33,201 nt of DNA from Thermogemmatispora sp. (GCF_019683755.1 NZ_JADGHT010000010.1:1-33201), one strand, 5' to 3'; positions 15,705 through 24,442 are shown, counted from the first letter of the stretch. The notes: generated by a model not told the origin, from the letters alone. Program-made: numbers and translations.

Positions 15705-16496
15705 TTAGTTGACCACCCAGTTTGCTTGGCGCTTCTCCAGAAAGGCGCGTAGGCCTTCCTGCCCTTCGGCACTCGTTCGCAATTCGGCGATCAGATTGGC
15801 AGTATAGTCGCGCGCCGCCTCGCGGCTCAGCAGACCAACCTGTAGGGCCAAGGCCTTACAGGCTCGCAAGGCTCGCGGCCCACCGCGCAGCAGATGATGT
15901 AGTGCCTGTTCTACCGCCACATCCAGCTCTTGAGCCGTCACTACCACATGCACTAGCCCCAGTTCGCGGGCCCGCCCTGCTGTGAACTGCTCACCTGTCA
16001 CAAAGAGAACCCGCGCCTGACTTTCACCGATCTTGCGCACCACGTAAGGAGCAATCACCGCCGGCGCAATGCCCAGACGCACCTCGCTAAAAGCAAAGCG
16101 CGCCGTTTCAACGGCAATCACCAGATCGCAGGCCGCAATCAGCCCCAATCCTCCACCCATCGCTGTGCCATTGACGCGGGCCACCACCGGACAAGGGAAG
16201 GTATTGATCGTCTCGAAGAGGTCAGCTAAGCGCAAAGCCTCGGCCACATTCTCCTCACGGCTCAAACCCCCCGCCTGCTGCATCATTTTGATATCGGCCC
16301 CGGCGCTAAAGGAGGCACCCGCGCCAGTCAGGACGACAGCGTGCAGCCGCTCATCGTCGCGCAAGGCCGTAAAGGCAGCTCGCAGTTCCTCAATCAACTG
16401 CTCATTAAAAGCATTATGGACCTCGGGGCGCCGCATTGTCACCGTCGCGACCCGGTCCTGAAAGCTGCGTTCAACACTGAGTAGGGTGTACTCCAT
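15705..16496 (-). CDS. liuC: Enoyl-CoA hydratase/isomerase family protein, probable methylglutaconyl-CoA hydratase
   Basis: A 263-residue crotonase-fold enzyme. The oxyanion-hole segments SAGADIKMM (about 65-73) and NGTAMGGGLGL (about 109-119) are present. The stretch FSEVRLGIAPAVIAPYV (about 135-151) and the early HNAFNEQLI are characteristic of methylglutaconyl-CoA hydratases, which hydrate 3-methylglutaconyl-CoA to HMG-CoA in leucine degradation. It lies between the two carboxylase subunits and its stop is one base before the alpha-subunit ATG, so the two are translationally linked. The Shine-Dalgarno before this ATG is weak (AGGG about 10 bases away). General enoyl-CoA hydratase is the alternative function. 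Confidence 0.88.
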   Translation of the reverse strand: MEYTLLSVERSFQDRVATVTMRRPEVHNAFNEQLIEELRAAFTALRDDERLHAVVLTGAGASFSAGADIKMMQQAGGLSREENVAEALRLADLFETINTFPCPVVARVNGTAMGGGLGLIAACDLVIAVETARFAFSEVRLGIAPAVIAPYVVRKIGESQARVLFVTGEQFTAGRARELGLVHVVVTAQELDVAVEQALHHLLRGGPRALRACKALALQVGLLSREAARDYTANLIAELRTSAEGQEGLRAFLEKRQANWVVN

Positions 16497-16740
16497 TGTG
16501 CCAATCCCTGACAGGAACTCAGCTGCTACCAGTCAAATGGAACTACCCGATCCGGACAGGCGGTCCATCCTGCTAACGCAAGCCTATGGCCCTCACAAGC
16601 AGAGAGCCAACGGCTGCCACAGCTCCTGATTCGCTGGCTCGTTGTTTTTGATTATACCATCTGCCTGCCAGCTTATTGGCCGGTCTCTCTTGCGCCAGCA
16701 CTCCACCACTGCATGTAGAGCACCCAGCTCCAGCCAGCTC

Positions 16741-17724
16741 CTAGAGCCAGTGCAGACGCCGGAAGATCCACAACAGGAGCAACGAGATTCCTCCCATTGC
16801 AGCCAGCGCCGCTGGATAGCCATAAATCCAGTGCAACTCAGGCATATGCTCAAAATTCATGCCCCAGATCCCCGCCAGCAAGGCATCCACCATCAAAATG
16901 ATGGAGGCCGCAGTCAGCGTGCGCATCGTCTTATTGAGATCATTGGACACAATCGAGAGATTGGCGTCCATAGTCGAGCTGAGCTGATCACGATAGAGAT
17001 CGACAGTGTCAGCGACGCGCATAATGTGATCATAGACATCGCGAAAATAGAGCAGGGCATGCTCATTGAAGAGGGGATTATCGCGATTCGTGAGCACATT
17101 GAGAACATCGCGTTCGGGACCGACAATGCGACGCAACTTCAGGAAGCGCTTCTTAAGAGCGAGCAGCTCCTGAGTAAAGGAGCGCTGACGCAGTGCGCCA
17201 CTGAAAAGCTGATCCTCCAGCGTCTCGGCCTGTTCCACCATAGCATCGAGCACCGGGAAATACTGATCGACGATCGTATCGAGCAAGGAATAGAGCAGGA
17301 CCACGACCCCACCTTCCAACTGATGGACATTGCGTGTCCAGCGCTGCTCAACCTCTTCTAACTCAGGAATATGCTCATCATGGACAGTGATTAAGAAGCG
17401 TTCCCCAAGAAAGAGATCCAGCTCACAGACCTGCAGCCCTGGGCTGTCCGGCGCTGCCGTCGCGCGTAGCGTATAGAAGACCAAGAAAAAAAAGTGCTCA
17501 TACTCCTCGATCTTTGGGCGTTGATGCTTATGGCCGGCATCCTCCACAGCCAGCGGATGCAGATGGAAAGCCGCGCCCACGCGTCGCAGCTCCTCCTGAC
17601 TCGGCTGAAACAGGTCGAGCCAAAGCACCGTCTCTTGCTGGGCCAAGGCCTCACGAGCCTCGTCTAGTGAGGTGACACGCTGAAAACAATGCTCCTGGGC
17701 ATTACAACGCAGAGCTGTCAGCAC
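16741..17724 (-). CDS. corA: CorA family magnesium/cobalt transporter
   Basis: A 327-residue protein with a large cytoplasmic N-terminal domain and two C-terminal membrane helices. The selectivity motif reads GMNFEHMPEL, with GMN at 288-290. The preceding residue is Trp rather than the usual Tyr of YGMN. CorA forms pentameric channels for Mg2+ uptake. The start is a GTG at 17724, with AAGGAAGGAG about 11 bases upstream; no other start fits the family better. It sits on the same strand between the carboxylase beta subunit (185-bp gap) and the hydratase (244-bp gap), an odd place for a metal channel. A TTGACT element near 17775 lacks a good -10, so I cannot say whether it has its own promoter. 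Confidence 0.93.
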   Translation of the reverse strand: MLTALRCNAQEHCFQRVTSLDEAREALAQQETVLWLDLFQPSQEELRRVGAAFHLHPLAVEDAGHKHQRPKIEEYEHFFFLVFYTLRATAAPDSPGLQVCELDLFLGERFLITVHDEHIPELEEVEQRWTRNVHQLEGGVVVLLYSLLDTIVDQYFPVLDAMVEQAETLEDQLFSGALRQRSFTQELLALKKRFLKLRRIVGPERDVLNVLTNRDNPLFNEHALLYFRDVYDHIMRVADTVDLYRDQLSSTMDANLSIVSNDLNKTMRTLTAASIILMVDALLAGIWGMNFEHMPELHWIYGYPAALAAMGGISLLLLWIFRRLHWL

Positions 17725-17909
17725 AAGCGTGGCTGCTCCTTCCTTTAACCATACCTGAATTAAAAGGACGCAGGCCAGTCAAAGCCTCCGTTGGCCTGTT
17801 ACCTCTCCCAATCACGCAGTCCCAGCAGTCCCACAACGCGGGTCTCGTGTTCGTCTGACACGGTCAGTGCGAGGAGCAGCAAGCAGAGAGCGCAGCCTCC
17901 TCCCGTACT

Positions 17910-19517
17910 CTACATACGGAAGACCCCAAATGGCGTTTCGGGGAGTGGCGCATTGAGGGAGGCCGCGATACCCAAAGCCAACACCGTACGCGTCTCGCAG
18001 GGATCGATGATACCATCATCCCACAGGCGAGCCGTGCTATAGTAGGGATTGCCCTCGCGCTCATACTTCTCAAGAATCGGCTGCTTAAAGGCCGCCTCTT
18101 CTTCCTCTGTCATCGTCTCCCCGCGCGCCGCCAGATTCTCCTTGCGGATCGTCGCCAGTACGCTTGCTGCCTGTTCGCCCCCCATTACCGAGATACGCGC
18201 ATTGGGCCACATCCAAAGCTGGCGCGGTGAGTAGGCGCGTCCGCACATCGCATAGTTGCCTGCGCCAAAGGAGCCACCGATAATGACTGTAAAGCGAGGG
18301 ACTGGCGCGTTGGCCACTGCCATCACCATCTTGGCCCCATCCTTAGCGATGCCGCCGCTTTCATATTGACGCCCTACCATGAAGCCCGTGATATTCTGCA
18401 AAAAGATCAGAGGGATCTGGCGCTGGGCGCACAGCTCAATAAAGTGCGTTGCTTTGAGAGCACTCTCCGAGAAGAGGACACCATTATTAGCGATAATTCC
18501 CACAGGATAGCCCATCAGGCGCGCAAAGCCGCAGACGATTGTCGTTCCATACAGCTCCTTGAACTCATGGAAGCGGCTGCCATCCACCAGGCGAGCAATC
18601 ACCTCGCGCACATCATAGCTTTTGCGATAATCGCGCGGCACAATGCCATAGATCTCCTCGGGATCATAGCGCGGCGGCTCCGGCTCAGCAATCTCCCAGG
18701 GAACGTACTTGCGCCGCTGCAGATTGGCCACAATGCTGCGGCAGATAGCAAGGGCATGTTCATCATTGAGAGCATAGTGATCGGCTACACCCGAGATGCG
18801 ACAATGGACATCAGCCCCGCCCAGCTCCTCAGCGCTTACCTCCTCACCGGTGGCAGCCTTTACCAGCGGTGGCCCCCCAAGAAAGATCGTTCCCGTACCC
18901 CGGACAATGATCGTCTCATCGCTCATGGCTGGCACATAGGCCCCACCCGCCGTGCACGACCCCATCACCACGGCAATTTGCGGAATCCGCTGGCTTGACA
19001 TGCGCGCCTGATTGTAAAAGATGCGTCCGAAATGGTCGCGATCCGGGAAAACCTCGGCCTGCAGCGGCAAAAAGGCCCCGCCCGAGTCGACCAGATAGAT
19101 ACAGGGAAGACGATTCTGCTCGGCAATCTCCTGGGCCCGCAGATGCTTCTTCACCGTCATTGGATAGTAGGTCCCGCCTTTGACGGTGGCATCGTTAGCG
19201 ATGATCATGCACTCTTGGCCCTCCACCACCCCAATGCCCGTCACAATGCCCGCCGAGGGCGCCTCGTTATCATACATATCCCAGGCAGCCAGTGGACTCA
19301 GCTCCAAAAAAGGCGTATCGGGATCACAGAGCAAACGAATGCGCTCGCGCGCCAGCAGCTTATTGCGCTTGCGATGACGAGCAATGGCCTCGGCGCCTCC
19401 GCCCTGCTGCACCTGCTGTAGACGCTCCTTCAGCTCCGCCACGAGCTGACGGAAATAACGCGCATTCTCCTGAAATTCAGGACTGCTGCGATCAATATGC
19501 GTTTCAAGGACACGCAT
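17910..19517 (-). CDS. liuB: Methylcrotonyl-CoA carboxylase beta (carboxyltransferase) subunit
   Basis: This 535-residue subunit transfers carboxyl from biotin to 3-methylcrotonyl-CoA. Both crotonase-like halves of the carboxyltransferase are visible. The first has [16 protein letters not shown] and [16 protein letters not shown]. The second has [11 protein letters not shown] and [17 protein letters not shown], then [20 protein letters not shown]. These match methylcrotonyl- more closely than propionyl-CoA carboxylase. The length is normal. The ATG at 19517 follows GAGGA at about 10 bases. It is the first gene of the minus-strand group and has a promoter with an overlapping palindrome at 19552-19584. 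With the alpha subunit, the hydratase and HMG-CoA lyase (24675-25610) it covers the lower leucine-degradation pathway. Confidence 0.95.
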   Translation of the reverse strand: MRVLETHIDRSSPEFQENARYFRQLVAELKERLQQVQQGGGAEAIARHRKRNKLLARERIRLLCDPDTPFLELSPLAAWDMYDNEAPSAGIVTGIGVVEGQECMIIANDATVKGGTYYPMTVKKHLRAQEIAEQNRLPCIYLVDSGGAFLPLQAEVFPDRDHFGRIFYNQARMSSQRIPQIAVVMGSCTAGGAYVPAMSDETIIVRGTGTIFLGGPPLVKAATGEEVSAEELGGADVHCRISGVADHYALNDEHALAICRSIVANLQRRKYVPWEIAEPEPPRYDPEEIYGIVPRDYRKSYDVREVIARLVDGSRFHEFKELYGTTIVCGFARLMGYPVGIIANNGVLFSESALKATHFIELCAQRQIPLIFLQNITGFMVGRQYESGGIAKDGAKMVMAVANAPVPRFTVIIGGSFGAGNYAMCGRAYSPRQLWMWPNARISVMGGEQAASVLATIRKENLAARGETMTEEEEAAFKQPILEKYEREGNPYYSTARLWDDGIIDPCETRTVLALGIAASLNAPLPETPFGVFRM

Positions 19518-19551
19518 GGGCGTTCGTCCTCTTCCTCTTTGAAGAAATCAT

Positions 19552-19584
19552 TGTCATTGTGACATAAGCCCTTTTCCTCGTCAA
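19552..19584 (-). promoter_or_regulatory. liuB promoter with overlapping operator-like palindrome
   Basis: On the minus strand TTGACG (19579-19584) is 17 bp from CACAAT (19556-19561). The palindrome TGTCA-TTG-TGACA (19552-19564) covers the -10 element, a position where a bound repressor would block RNA polymerase. The predicted start is near 19549 and the leader about 32 nt. The regulator is not known. Confidence 0.5.
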
Positions 19585-19718
19585 GATCTCTCTGGAGGGA
19601 GCCAGCCGCACACAGGAGAGGACAGGCCGCCCAGGCCACAGCCAGGTGAGCTGAGAGAGCAAGAGAGCAAAGGAGAGGGAGCAGTGCCCAGGGCGCCAGC
19701 AGAAAGCGAAGCCCAGCT

Positions 19719-20168
19719 TTACTTGCGCACCTGGGCGAGGACGCGATCGATCTGGGCCAGCAACCGTCCGGCAGGAGCAAAGCCATAGTTGACCGCCTGG
19801 GCCTTGCCCTCGCCGTCAAGCACGACCGTGGTTGGCAGGGTCAGCACTCGATAGCGCGCCGTCAGTTGCGGCTGAGTCGGTGCATCGATCTCAATGACCT
19901 GGACCAGCTCACCGCAAGCCGCTTGTACCTGGCGTAGGGCCGGCTTCTGCAGGCGATGGCACTGCTGACACTCGGCGCTGCTGAAGAGCAAAACGCGTAC
20001 TGGCGCAGCAGACGTCGCCGTCTCAGGCAGTCCCCCTGCGGCCAGAGCTGGCGCCGCTAAAGCAGCTCGGCGCTGTCGTTCTACAAAGCGCCGCCCGAGT
20101 GCCACCAAGCCCCAGAGAAGGGCAGCCAGCCCTAGCAGCAAGGCTGCCCGCCAGAACATTACCTCCAT
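19719..20168 (-). CDS. Membrane-anchored thioredoxin-fold protein
   Basis: The 149-residue protein starts with one hydrophobic segment (about 5-24) followed by arginines, so it is probably an anchored, outward-facing thioredoxin. The thioredoxin fold follows from about residue 57. It has the redox motif C67-Q-Q-C70 and a cis-proline in TLPTT (Pro112). The family transfers electrons between dithiols and disulfides; the partner is unknown. It lies 21 bp after the DUF4395 membrane protein, and the two probably form one operon. Pairing of DUF4395 proteins with thioredoxins is a known arrangement and suggests a joint role in redox chemistry at the membrane. Confidence 0.85.
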   Translation of the reverse strand: MEVMFWRAALLLGLAALLWGLVALGRRFVERQRRAALAAPALAAGGLPETATSAAPVRVLLFSSAECQQCHRLQKPALRQVQAACGELVQVIEIDAPTQPQLTARYRVLTLPTTVVLDGEGKAQAVNYGFAPAGRLLAQIDRVLAQVRK

Positions 20169-20189
20169 AGTGCACCTGTCCGCTCTACC

Positions 20190-20675
20190 TTATCGTACAC
20201 CGCGCCAGTGAAAGCCCCCTTCATAGCGCACGCGGGGGACAAGGCCAACCTTTCCCAAATAGTAGTAGACCAGGCAGCCAGCACAGAAGCCAACCGTGAG
20301 GTTGACAAAAGAGAGGACAAACACGAGTAGATCCAGCGCCCAGCCGACCATCGTCGCCGCGGTCAGGAGGAGCACCAGCCCGGCAATCAATAGCAGCGTA
20401 GCCCCCACTCCTTGGGCAAAACGATGGGGAGCTGGGTCATCTTCAACCAGACGCGGTTTCAATAGGCCGAGCGGTACGAGCATATGCCGATAGAGCAGAG
20501 TGAAAGGACCGGCCACCGGCCAGAGGGCACTCCAGGCCAGCAGCAGCCCGGTGATCAGTACCAGGGGCGGCCAGTTCAGCAGAAAAGCCAAGGCCGTCAG
20601 CACGACAACACTGCCCTGTGAGAACTTCGCCAGGCGCGTATCGACGCGCAGGTCGCTTGTGGAAGCAGCTTCCAC
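20190..20675 (-). CDS. DUF4395 family membrane protein
   Basis: A 161-residue membrane protein with about four hydrophobic segments. The N terminus reads VDTRLAKFSQG and a second block reads PAPHRFAQGVGA, both typical of DUF4395. The last segment ends in FCAGCLVYYYLGK, whose two cysteines (CxxC) may be redox-active, in keeping with the adjacent thioredoxin. The start is the GTG at 20675: AGGAGG (20683-20688) lies seven bases upstream and the family homology begins just after it. A longer frame back to 20855 would read through the promoter. The function is unknown; a role in disulfide or electron transfer is inference. Confidence 0.85.
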   Translation of the reverse strand: MEAASTSDLRVDTRLAKFSQGSVVVLTALAFLLNWPPLVLITGLLLAWSALWPVAGPFTLLYRHMLVPLGLLKPRLVEDDPAPHRFAQGVGATLLLIAGLVLLLTAATMVGWALDLLVFVLSFVNLTVGFCAGCLVYYYLGKVGLVPRVRYEGGFHWRGVR

Positions 20676-20780
20676 GACAGTTCCTCCTCTAGTCCAATTC
20701 AGGCCGAAGCAGTCCCCATCCCACGCCGAGGAGGGGGCGCCCCGTGGCTGAACGTCAACAGCACCGTTACCTTGAAGACA

Positions 20781-20809
20781 ATGATAACATAGTGTATCTA
20801 TTAAGTAAA
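20781..20809 (-). promoter_or_regulatory. Promoter of the DUF4395-thioredoxin operon
   Basis: On the minus strand TTTACT (20804-20809) and TATCAT (20781-20786) are separated by 17 bp. The predicted start is near 20774, giving a leader of about 100 nt. Confidence 0.6.
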
Positions 20810-20898
20810 CAACCACAGCGCCGCCCGCCGTATTTCTAGCTCTCCGGCACGCCACCGCCGCCCGGGAGGCTCCGGCAAAGGTTAGCCCTGCTTCCCCC

Positions 20899-20927
20899 TT
20901 GACAGAGTTGGCAAGAAAGGGTATCCT
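20899..20927 (+). promoter_or_regulatory. Promoter of tRNA-Gln
   Basis: A perfect -35 TTGACA (20899-20904) is followed after 17 bp by TATCCT (20922-20927). The predicted start near 20935 lies about 147 bp before the mature tRNA, so there is a long 5' leader to be processed. Confidence 0.7.
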
Positions 20928-20965
20928 GTTTACGGACAGTTACAGACAAGGCCTTGCCTCTCCAT

Positions 20966-21003
20966 TTGCCTTGCCGTTAGAGCGTGCAACAACGACAAGG
21001 CAA
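20966..21003 (+). repeat. Stem-loop in the tRNA-Gln precursor leader
   Basis: TTGCCTTGCCGTT (20966-20978) pairs with AACGACAAGGCAA (20991-21003), 13 bp with one mismatch and a 12-nt loop. No U-tract follows, so it is probably a structure in the precursor rather than a terminator. Confidence 0.5.
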
Positions 21004-21081
21004 GCAGAACGCTAGAGCCAGCGTCGAAAGGCCGTTGAGAGCCGAGGTGGTCAGGTGGGTCCGGCAGATAGCTAACCACTT

Positions 21082-21152
21082 TCGGGTGTGGCCAAGCGGT
21101 AAGGCAGCGGACTTTGGATCCGCGATCCCAGGTTCGAATCCTGGCACCCGAG
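21082..21152 (+). tRNA. tRNA-Gln (anticodon TTG)
   Basis: A 71-base cloverleaf. The acceptor arms TCGGGTG (21082-21088) and CACCCGA (21145-21151) pair perfectly, with discriminator G at 21152. The anticodon stem GCGGA/TCCGC encloses loop CTTTGGA with anticodon TTG at 21114-21116, reading CAA. The T-loop GGTTCGAATCC is canonical. The 3' CCA is not encoded. Confidence 0.97.
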
Positions 21153-21223
21153 CCGGTGTCGCTCTGCTCCCTGCAGGGGGCAGGGCTGGTCTTGTGTGAG
21201 TAACAGTGTGTTCTTGTTCTTTG

Positions 21224-21250
21224 CCTTGCCTGCTGGTTGTGCAGGCAAGG
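21224..21250 (+). terminator. Hairpin downstream of tRNA-Gln
   Basis: CCTTGCCTGC (21224-21233) and GCAGGCAAGG (21241-21250) form a perfect 10-bp stem with a 7-nt loop. It is followed by a G-rich stretch rather than a U-tract. It may end the tRNA transcript or protect its 3' end. A second inverted repeat (AAAGGAGG/CCTCCTTT, 21290-21319) follows before glmU. Confidence 0.45.
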
Positions 21251-21382
21251 AGAAGGGGGAGTCTATTTCTTTCCCACATCTGAGCCGCAAAGGAGGCTGA
21301 GGTGCGTTGTCCTCCTTTCAGCTCAGAGCAGCTTAGCCCGGCGGTGCGTGGCGCAGAGGCATGTGCCGCTGAGGAGATAGCT

Positions 21383-21403
21383 ATGAAACAAGAGGTTCTG
21401 TGA
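21383..21403 (+). CDS. Possible leader micro-ORF (MKQEVL) coupled to glmU
   Basis: The six-codon frame ATG...TGA has a strong GAGGAG at 21371-21376, six bases before its ATG. Its TGA overlaps the GTG at 21400 that opens the glmU frame (GTGA). Such an arrangement can deliver ribosomes to the next start by re-initiation. It may also be chance, since the peptide is too short for any sequence evidence. Confidence 0.3.
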   Translation: MKQEVL

Positions 21404-22863
21404 ATTCGACAATGAAGACCTATGCGACCGTGGTCCTTGCGGCGGGCAAGGGCACGCGGATGCGTTCCGCCCTTCCCAAGGTGCTCCATCCGCTGGCCGG
21501 GCTGCCGATGTTAGGCCACGTGCTCAATGCCGTGGAAACCATCCCTCTTACCTCTGCCTTTGCTCCGCTGGCAGCCACCATCACCGCCCATCGCCCCATT
21601 GTTGTCGTCGGTTGCGAAGCCGCCCAGGTTCAGGCCGCCTTTGGCGAGCGCTGCTATTATGCCCTGCAGGCAGAGCAATTGGGTACCGGCCACGCTGTCC
21701 TGGCTGCGCGCGAGGCTGTTGATGCTCTGACCCCTCTTCCCGAAATCGTGCTCGTCTGCTATGGCGATACGCCTCTCATCAGTGCCGAGATGCTGGCCCG
21801 TGTTCTGGTCCGGCATGTGGAGAGTCAGGCTACTGTCACCTTCCTGACAGCTATGAGCGAGCAGCCTTCGGACTTTGGGCGCGTGGTTCGTGATGCCTCG
21901 GGAGCCGTCGTAGAGATCGTCGAGGTCAAGCGTGCCACCGAAGAGCAGAGGCGCATCAAAGAGGTGAACTCGGGGGTCTACTGCTTCGAGCGCTCCTGGC
22001 TCTGGGAAACTTTGCCCCGCCTCGCACGCAATCCCTTCAGTGGGGAGTATTATCTCACTGATCTGGTGGCGATTGCGCGCTCACAAGGGCGCACCATCGC
22101 GACTGTGACCGGCGCGCTGGAGGAGACCGTCGGAGTGAACGATCGGGTACAGTTGGCAGCAGCCGAGCAAATCCTGCGTCGGCGCATTCTGGAGCGCCAC
22201 ATGTATGCGGGCGTCACGATCGTTGATCCCGCGGCCACCTACATCGATGCCGAGGTCTCTATCGGGCCCGATACGGTCATCCTGCCAGGCACAATGATCA
22301 CAGGTCGCACGCAAATCGGTTCTGGTTGCCGGATCGGTCCCGGCACAACCATTGACTCCTCGATCATCGGGAATCGCTGTATCATTCGTAACTCAGCTCT
22401 TGAAGAGGCTATTCTAGAAGACGACGTACGCATCGGCCCCTTTAGCCACTGCCGCCCTGGCGCCCACCTGGCCCGCGGTGTGCGTATGGGCAACTTTGGC
22501 GAGGTGAAGAATGCGTATATCGGCGCGGAAACAGACATGCATCACTTCAGCTATATTGGTGATGCCACTGTCGGGGCTCATGTCAATATCGGTGCGGGTA
22601 CAGTGACTTCCAACTATAATGGGATCACACGTCAGAAGTATCGCACGATTATTGAGGACGGCGCCTTTATCGGCTGCGATACGATCATTGTGCCGCCCGT
22701 GACCATCGGTGAGGGAGCTATGACGGGCGCCAATGCAGTGGTCAACCGCGACGTGCCTCCTCATGCGCTGGTGGTTGGTGTGCCCGCCCGTCTGCTGCGC
22801 ATGCTCGATCCCACAGCAGCAGAGCAGGCCTCCTCAGAAGCAGAAGGAGGCAAAAAGGAGTAA
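21400..22863 (+). CDS. glmU: Bifunctional UDP-GlcNAc pyrophosphorylase / glucosamine-1-phosphate acetyltransferase
   Basis: A 487-residue cytoplasmic enzyme. It acetylates glucosamine-1-phosphate and then forms UDP-N-acetylglucosamine for peptidoglycan. The N-terminal nucleotidyltransferase domain shows LAAGKGTRM (13-21), the uridine-binding EQLGTGHAV (92-100) and YGDTPL with the metal-binding Asp123. The C-terminal left-handed beta helix has hexapeptide repeats (about 275-460) and the acetyl-CoA site GNFGEVKN...SYIGD...NYNG. GTG at 21400 has AGAGG only four bases away. The ATG at 21412 gives the more canonical MKTYATVVLAAG but has a poor ribosome site, so the start is open. The last codons carry the ribosome site of the next gene (8-bp gap). 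Confidence 0.97.
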   Translation: MNSTMKTYATVVLAAGKGTRMRSALPKVLHPLAGLPMLGHVLNAVETIPLTSAFAPLAATITAHRPIVVVGCEAAQVQAAFGERCYYALQAEQLGTGHAVLAAREAVDALTPLPEIVLVCYGDTPLISAEMLARVLVRHVESQATVTFLTAMSEQPSDFGRVVRDASGAVVEIVEVKRATEEQRRIKEVNSGVYCFERSWLWETLPRLARNPFSGEYYLTDLVAIARSQGRTIATVTGALEETVGVNDRVQLAAAEQILRRRILERHMYAGVTIVDPAATYIDAEVSIGPDTVILPGTMITGRTQIGSGCRIGPGTTIDSSIIGNRCIIRNSALEEAILEDDVRIGPFSHCRPGAHLARGVRMGNFGEVKNAYIGAETDMHHFSYIGDATVGAHVNIGAGTVTSNYNGITRQKYRTIIEDGAFIGCDTIIVPPVTIGEGAMTGANAVVNRDVPPHALVVGVPARLLRMLDPTAAEQASSEAEGGKKE

Positions 22864-22871
22864 TTACGACT

Positions 22872-24356
22872 ATGGACGCCGATGGCATACCCCTTGTCAG
22901 GATTGCCGCCGCTCTTAGTCTCTCTCTCCCCCAGCTCGACGGTGTGGCCTGGCTGCAGTTGGTCATCCTTTTTATCGCTCTGATCCTGTGTGCTACGGCC
23001 TCCGCCGCCGAAACCGCGCTGACTTCGGTCAGCCGCATCAAACTGAAAAACCTCGTCGAGGAGGGTGACCCACAGGCTGCCGAGCTAGAGCGTCTGCTGG
23101 CGCATCCGAATACATTCCTCTCGACGATCCTGGTGGTCAACAGTATCGCGGTGATCGTAGCCTCTAGCATGGCTACAGTGCTGGCGCTGCGCTTCTCGGC
23201 CACCTGGGGCGAGCTGATCGCAACTGTGCTCATCTCGCTGATCGTCTTGATCTTCTGTGAAATTACGCCCAAAACCGCCGCTGTGCAGAACCCTCTGCGC
23301 TGGGCACGTGCCTTGAGTGGCTTTGTGCGCCTGGCCGCCTGGCTGCTGAGGCCCCTGGTCTGGTTGCTCGGGGTAATCACGACTTCGCTGGCGAGCCTGC
23401 TCGGGGGCGAGCTGAAGCACGCTGGCCCCTTCGTGACGGAGGAAGAGCTGCGTCTGCTTGTCTCGGTCGGAGAGCAGGAGGGGGTACTCGAGGAAGAAGA
23501 GAAGGAGATGATTCATAGTATCTTCGAGTTCGCCGATACGCCGGTGCGCGAGGTCATGGTCCCCCGCATCGATATGATTACGCTGGAGGCCGAGACCACC
23601 GTTGATCAGGCCGTCGATGTGGCCCTGCAGGGCGGCCTCTCCCGTATCCCGGTCTATGAGGGTTCGCTCGATAATATCCTGGGCATTCTCTATACGAAAG
23701 ATCTCTTGAAAGAGCTGCGGCAGGGCCATCATACGCGCCTGGTACGAGAGCTGGTGCGCCCGGCTTACTTCGTGCCGGAAACCAAGAAGCTCGATGATCT
23801 GCTGCGCGAGATCCGTCAGCGTCGCACGCACATGGCGATCGTCGTTGATGAGTATGGCTCGGTGGCTGGCCTAGTGACGATTGAAGATCTGATGGAAGAG
23901 ATCGTCGGCGACATTAAGGATGAGTACGATCGCGAGGAGAACCTGTACGAGCGCGTCAGCGATACTGAGTACATCGTCGATGCGAAGATGAACATCGACG
24001 ATTTCAACGAGCTGATGGGGACGAAGCTCGATAACGAGGACTATGAGACGCTCGGGGGCTTCTTGTATGCTCAGCTCGACAAGATCCCCGTGGCCGGTGA
24101 TACGATTACCTATGGGGATCTGAATTTGACGGTGCTGGCAACCCGCGGACGGCGCATTACGAAGGTGCGAGTACTGCGCTTGAGCAGCTCAGCTACACCA
24201 GAGTCGCTGGCGGCAGCCGCGGAACAGCCCCGGCTGCCGGCGCCGCAGCCTTCGACGCCTGCTTCAGGCACTGGCGAGAAGAAGCGAGCTACCGCCTCAC
24301 CTAAGCAGGCGATGGCTCAGTCCTCAGTGATGAGAGAGGCGACCAACCTTTCCTAG
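22872..24356 (+). CDS. CNNM/CorC-type membrane protein (hemolysin C family) with CBS pair
   Basis: A 494-residue protein with a three-part layout. The N-terminal DUF21/CNNM membrane domain (about 20-200) has four hydrophobic segments and the motif CEITPKTAAVQNP. A CBS-domain pair follows (about 225-345; PRIDMITLEAETTVDQA and MAIVVDEYGSVAGLVTIEDL). The CorC/HlyC domain (about 360-435) has DAKMNIDDFNELMG. A Pro/Ala-rich tail follows. Related proteins are Mg2+ transporters or export regulators, and some were earlier called hemolysins; a Mg2+ role here is inferred from the family. The ATG at 22872 is served by AAGGAG inside the glmU end, so the two genes are probably cotranscribed. A hairpin with U-rich tail follows at 24388-24439. 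Confidence 0.92.
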   Translation: MDADGIPLVRIAAALSLSLPQLDGVAWLQLVILFIALILCATASAAETALTSVSRIKLKNLVEEGDPQAAELERLLAHPNTFLSTILVVNSIAVIVASSMATVLALRFSATWGELIATVLISLIVLIFCEITPKTAAVQNPLRWARALSGFVRLAAWLLRPLVWLLGVITTSLASLLGGELKHAGPFVTEEELRLLVSVGEQEGVLEEEEKEMIHSIFEFADTPVREVMVPRIDMITLEAETTVDQAVDVALQGGLSRIPVYEGSLDNILGILYTKDLLKELRQGHHTRLVRELVRPAYFVPETKKLDDLLREIRQRRTHMAIVVDEYGSVAGLVTIEDLMEEIVGDIKDEYDREENLYERVSDTEYIVDAKMNIDDFNELMGTKLDNEDYETLGGFLYAQLDKIPVAGDTITYGDLNLTVLATRGRRITKVRVLRLSSSATPESLAAAAEQPRLPAPQPSTPASGTGEKKRATASPKQAMAQSSVMREATNLS

Positions 24357-24387
24357 GTCGGGATAAAGAAGCCTGGTTTTGGGCTGG

Positions 24388-24442
24388 CTGACCGGCTTGC
24401 GAAGTGTTGCTGTTTCTAGCTCGCTCGCCGGTCAGTTTCCTT
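24388..24442 (+). terminator. Large-loop terminator after the CNNM/CorC gene
   Basis: CTGACCGGC (24388-24396) and GCCGGTCAG (24427-24435) pair perfectly over 9 bp around a 30-nt loop, followed by TTTCCTT. Confidence 0.6.

Noticed and set aside
2520-20545. Recurrent CAGGCCAGG strings in intergenic DNA (for example near 2523, 9240, 11047, 12502)
   Set aside because: Short, irregularly placed and within the range expected from the local GC-rich composition; not called as a repeat family.
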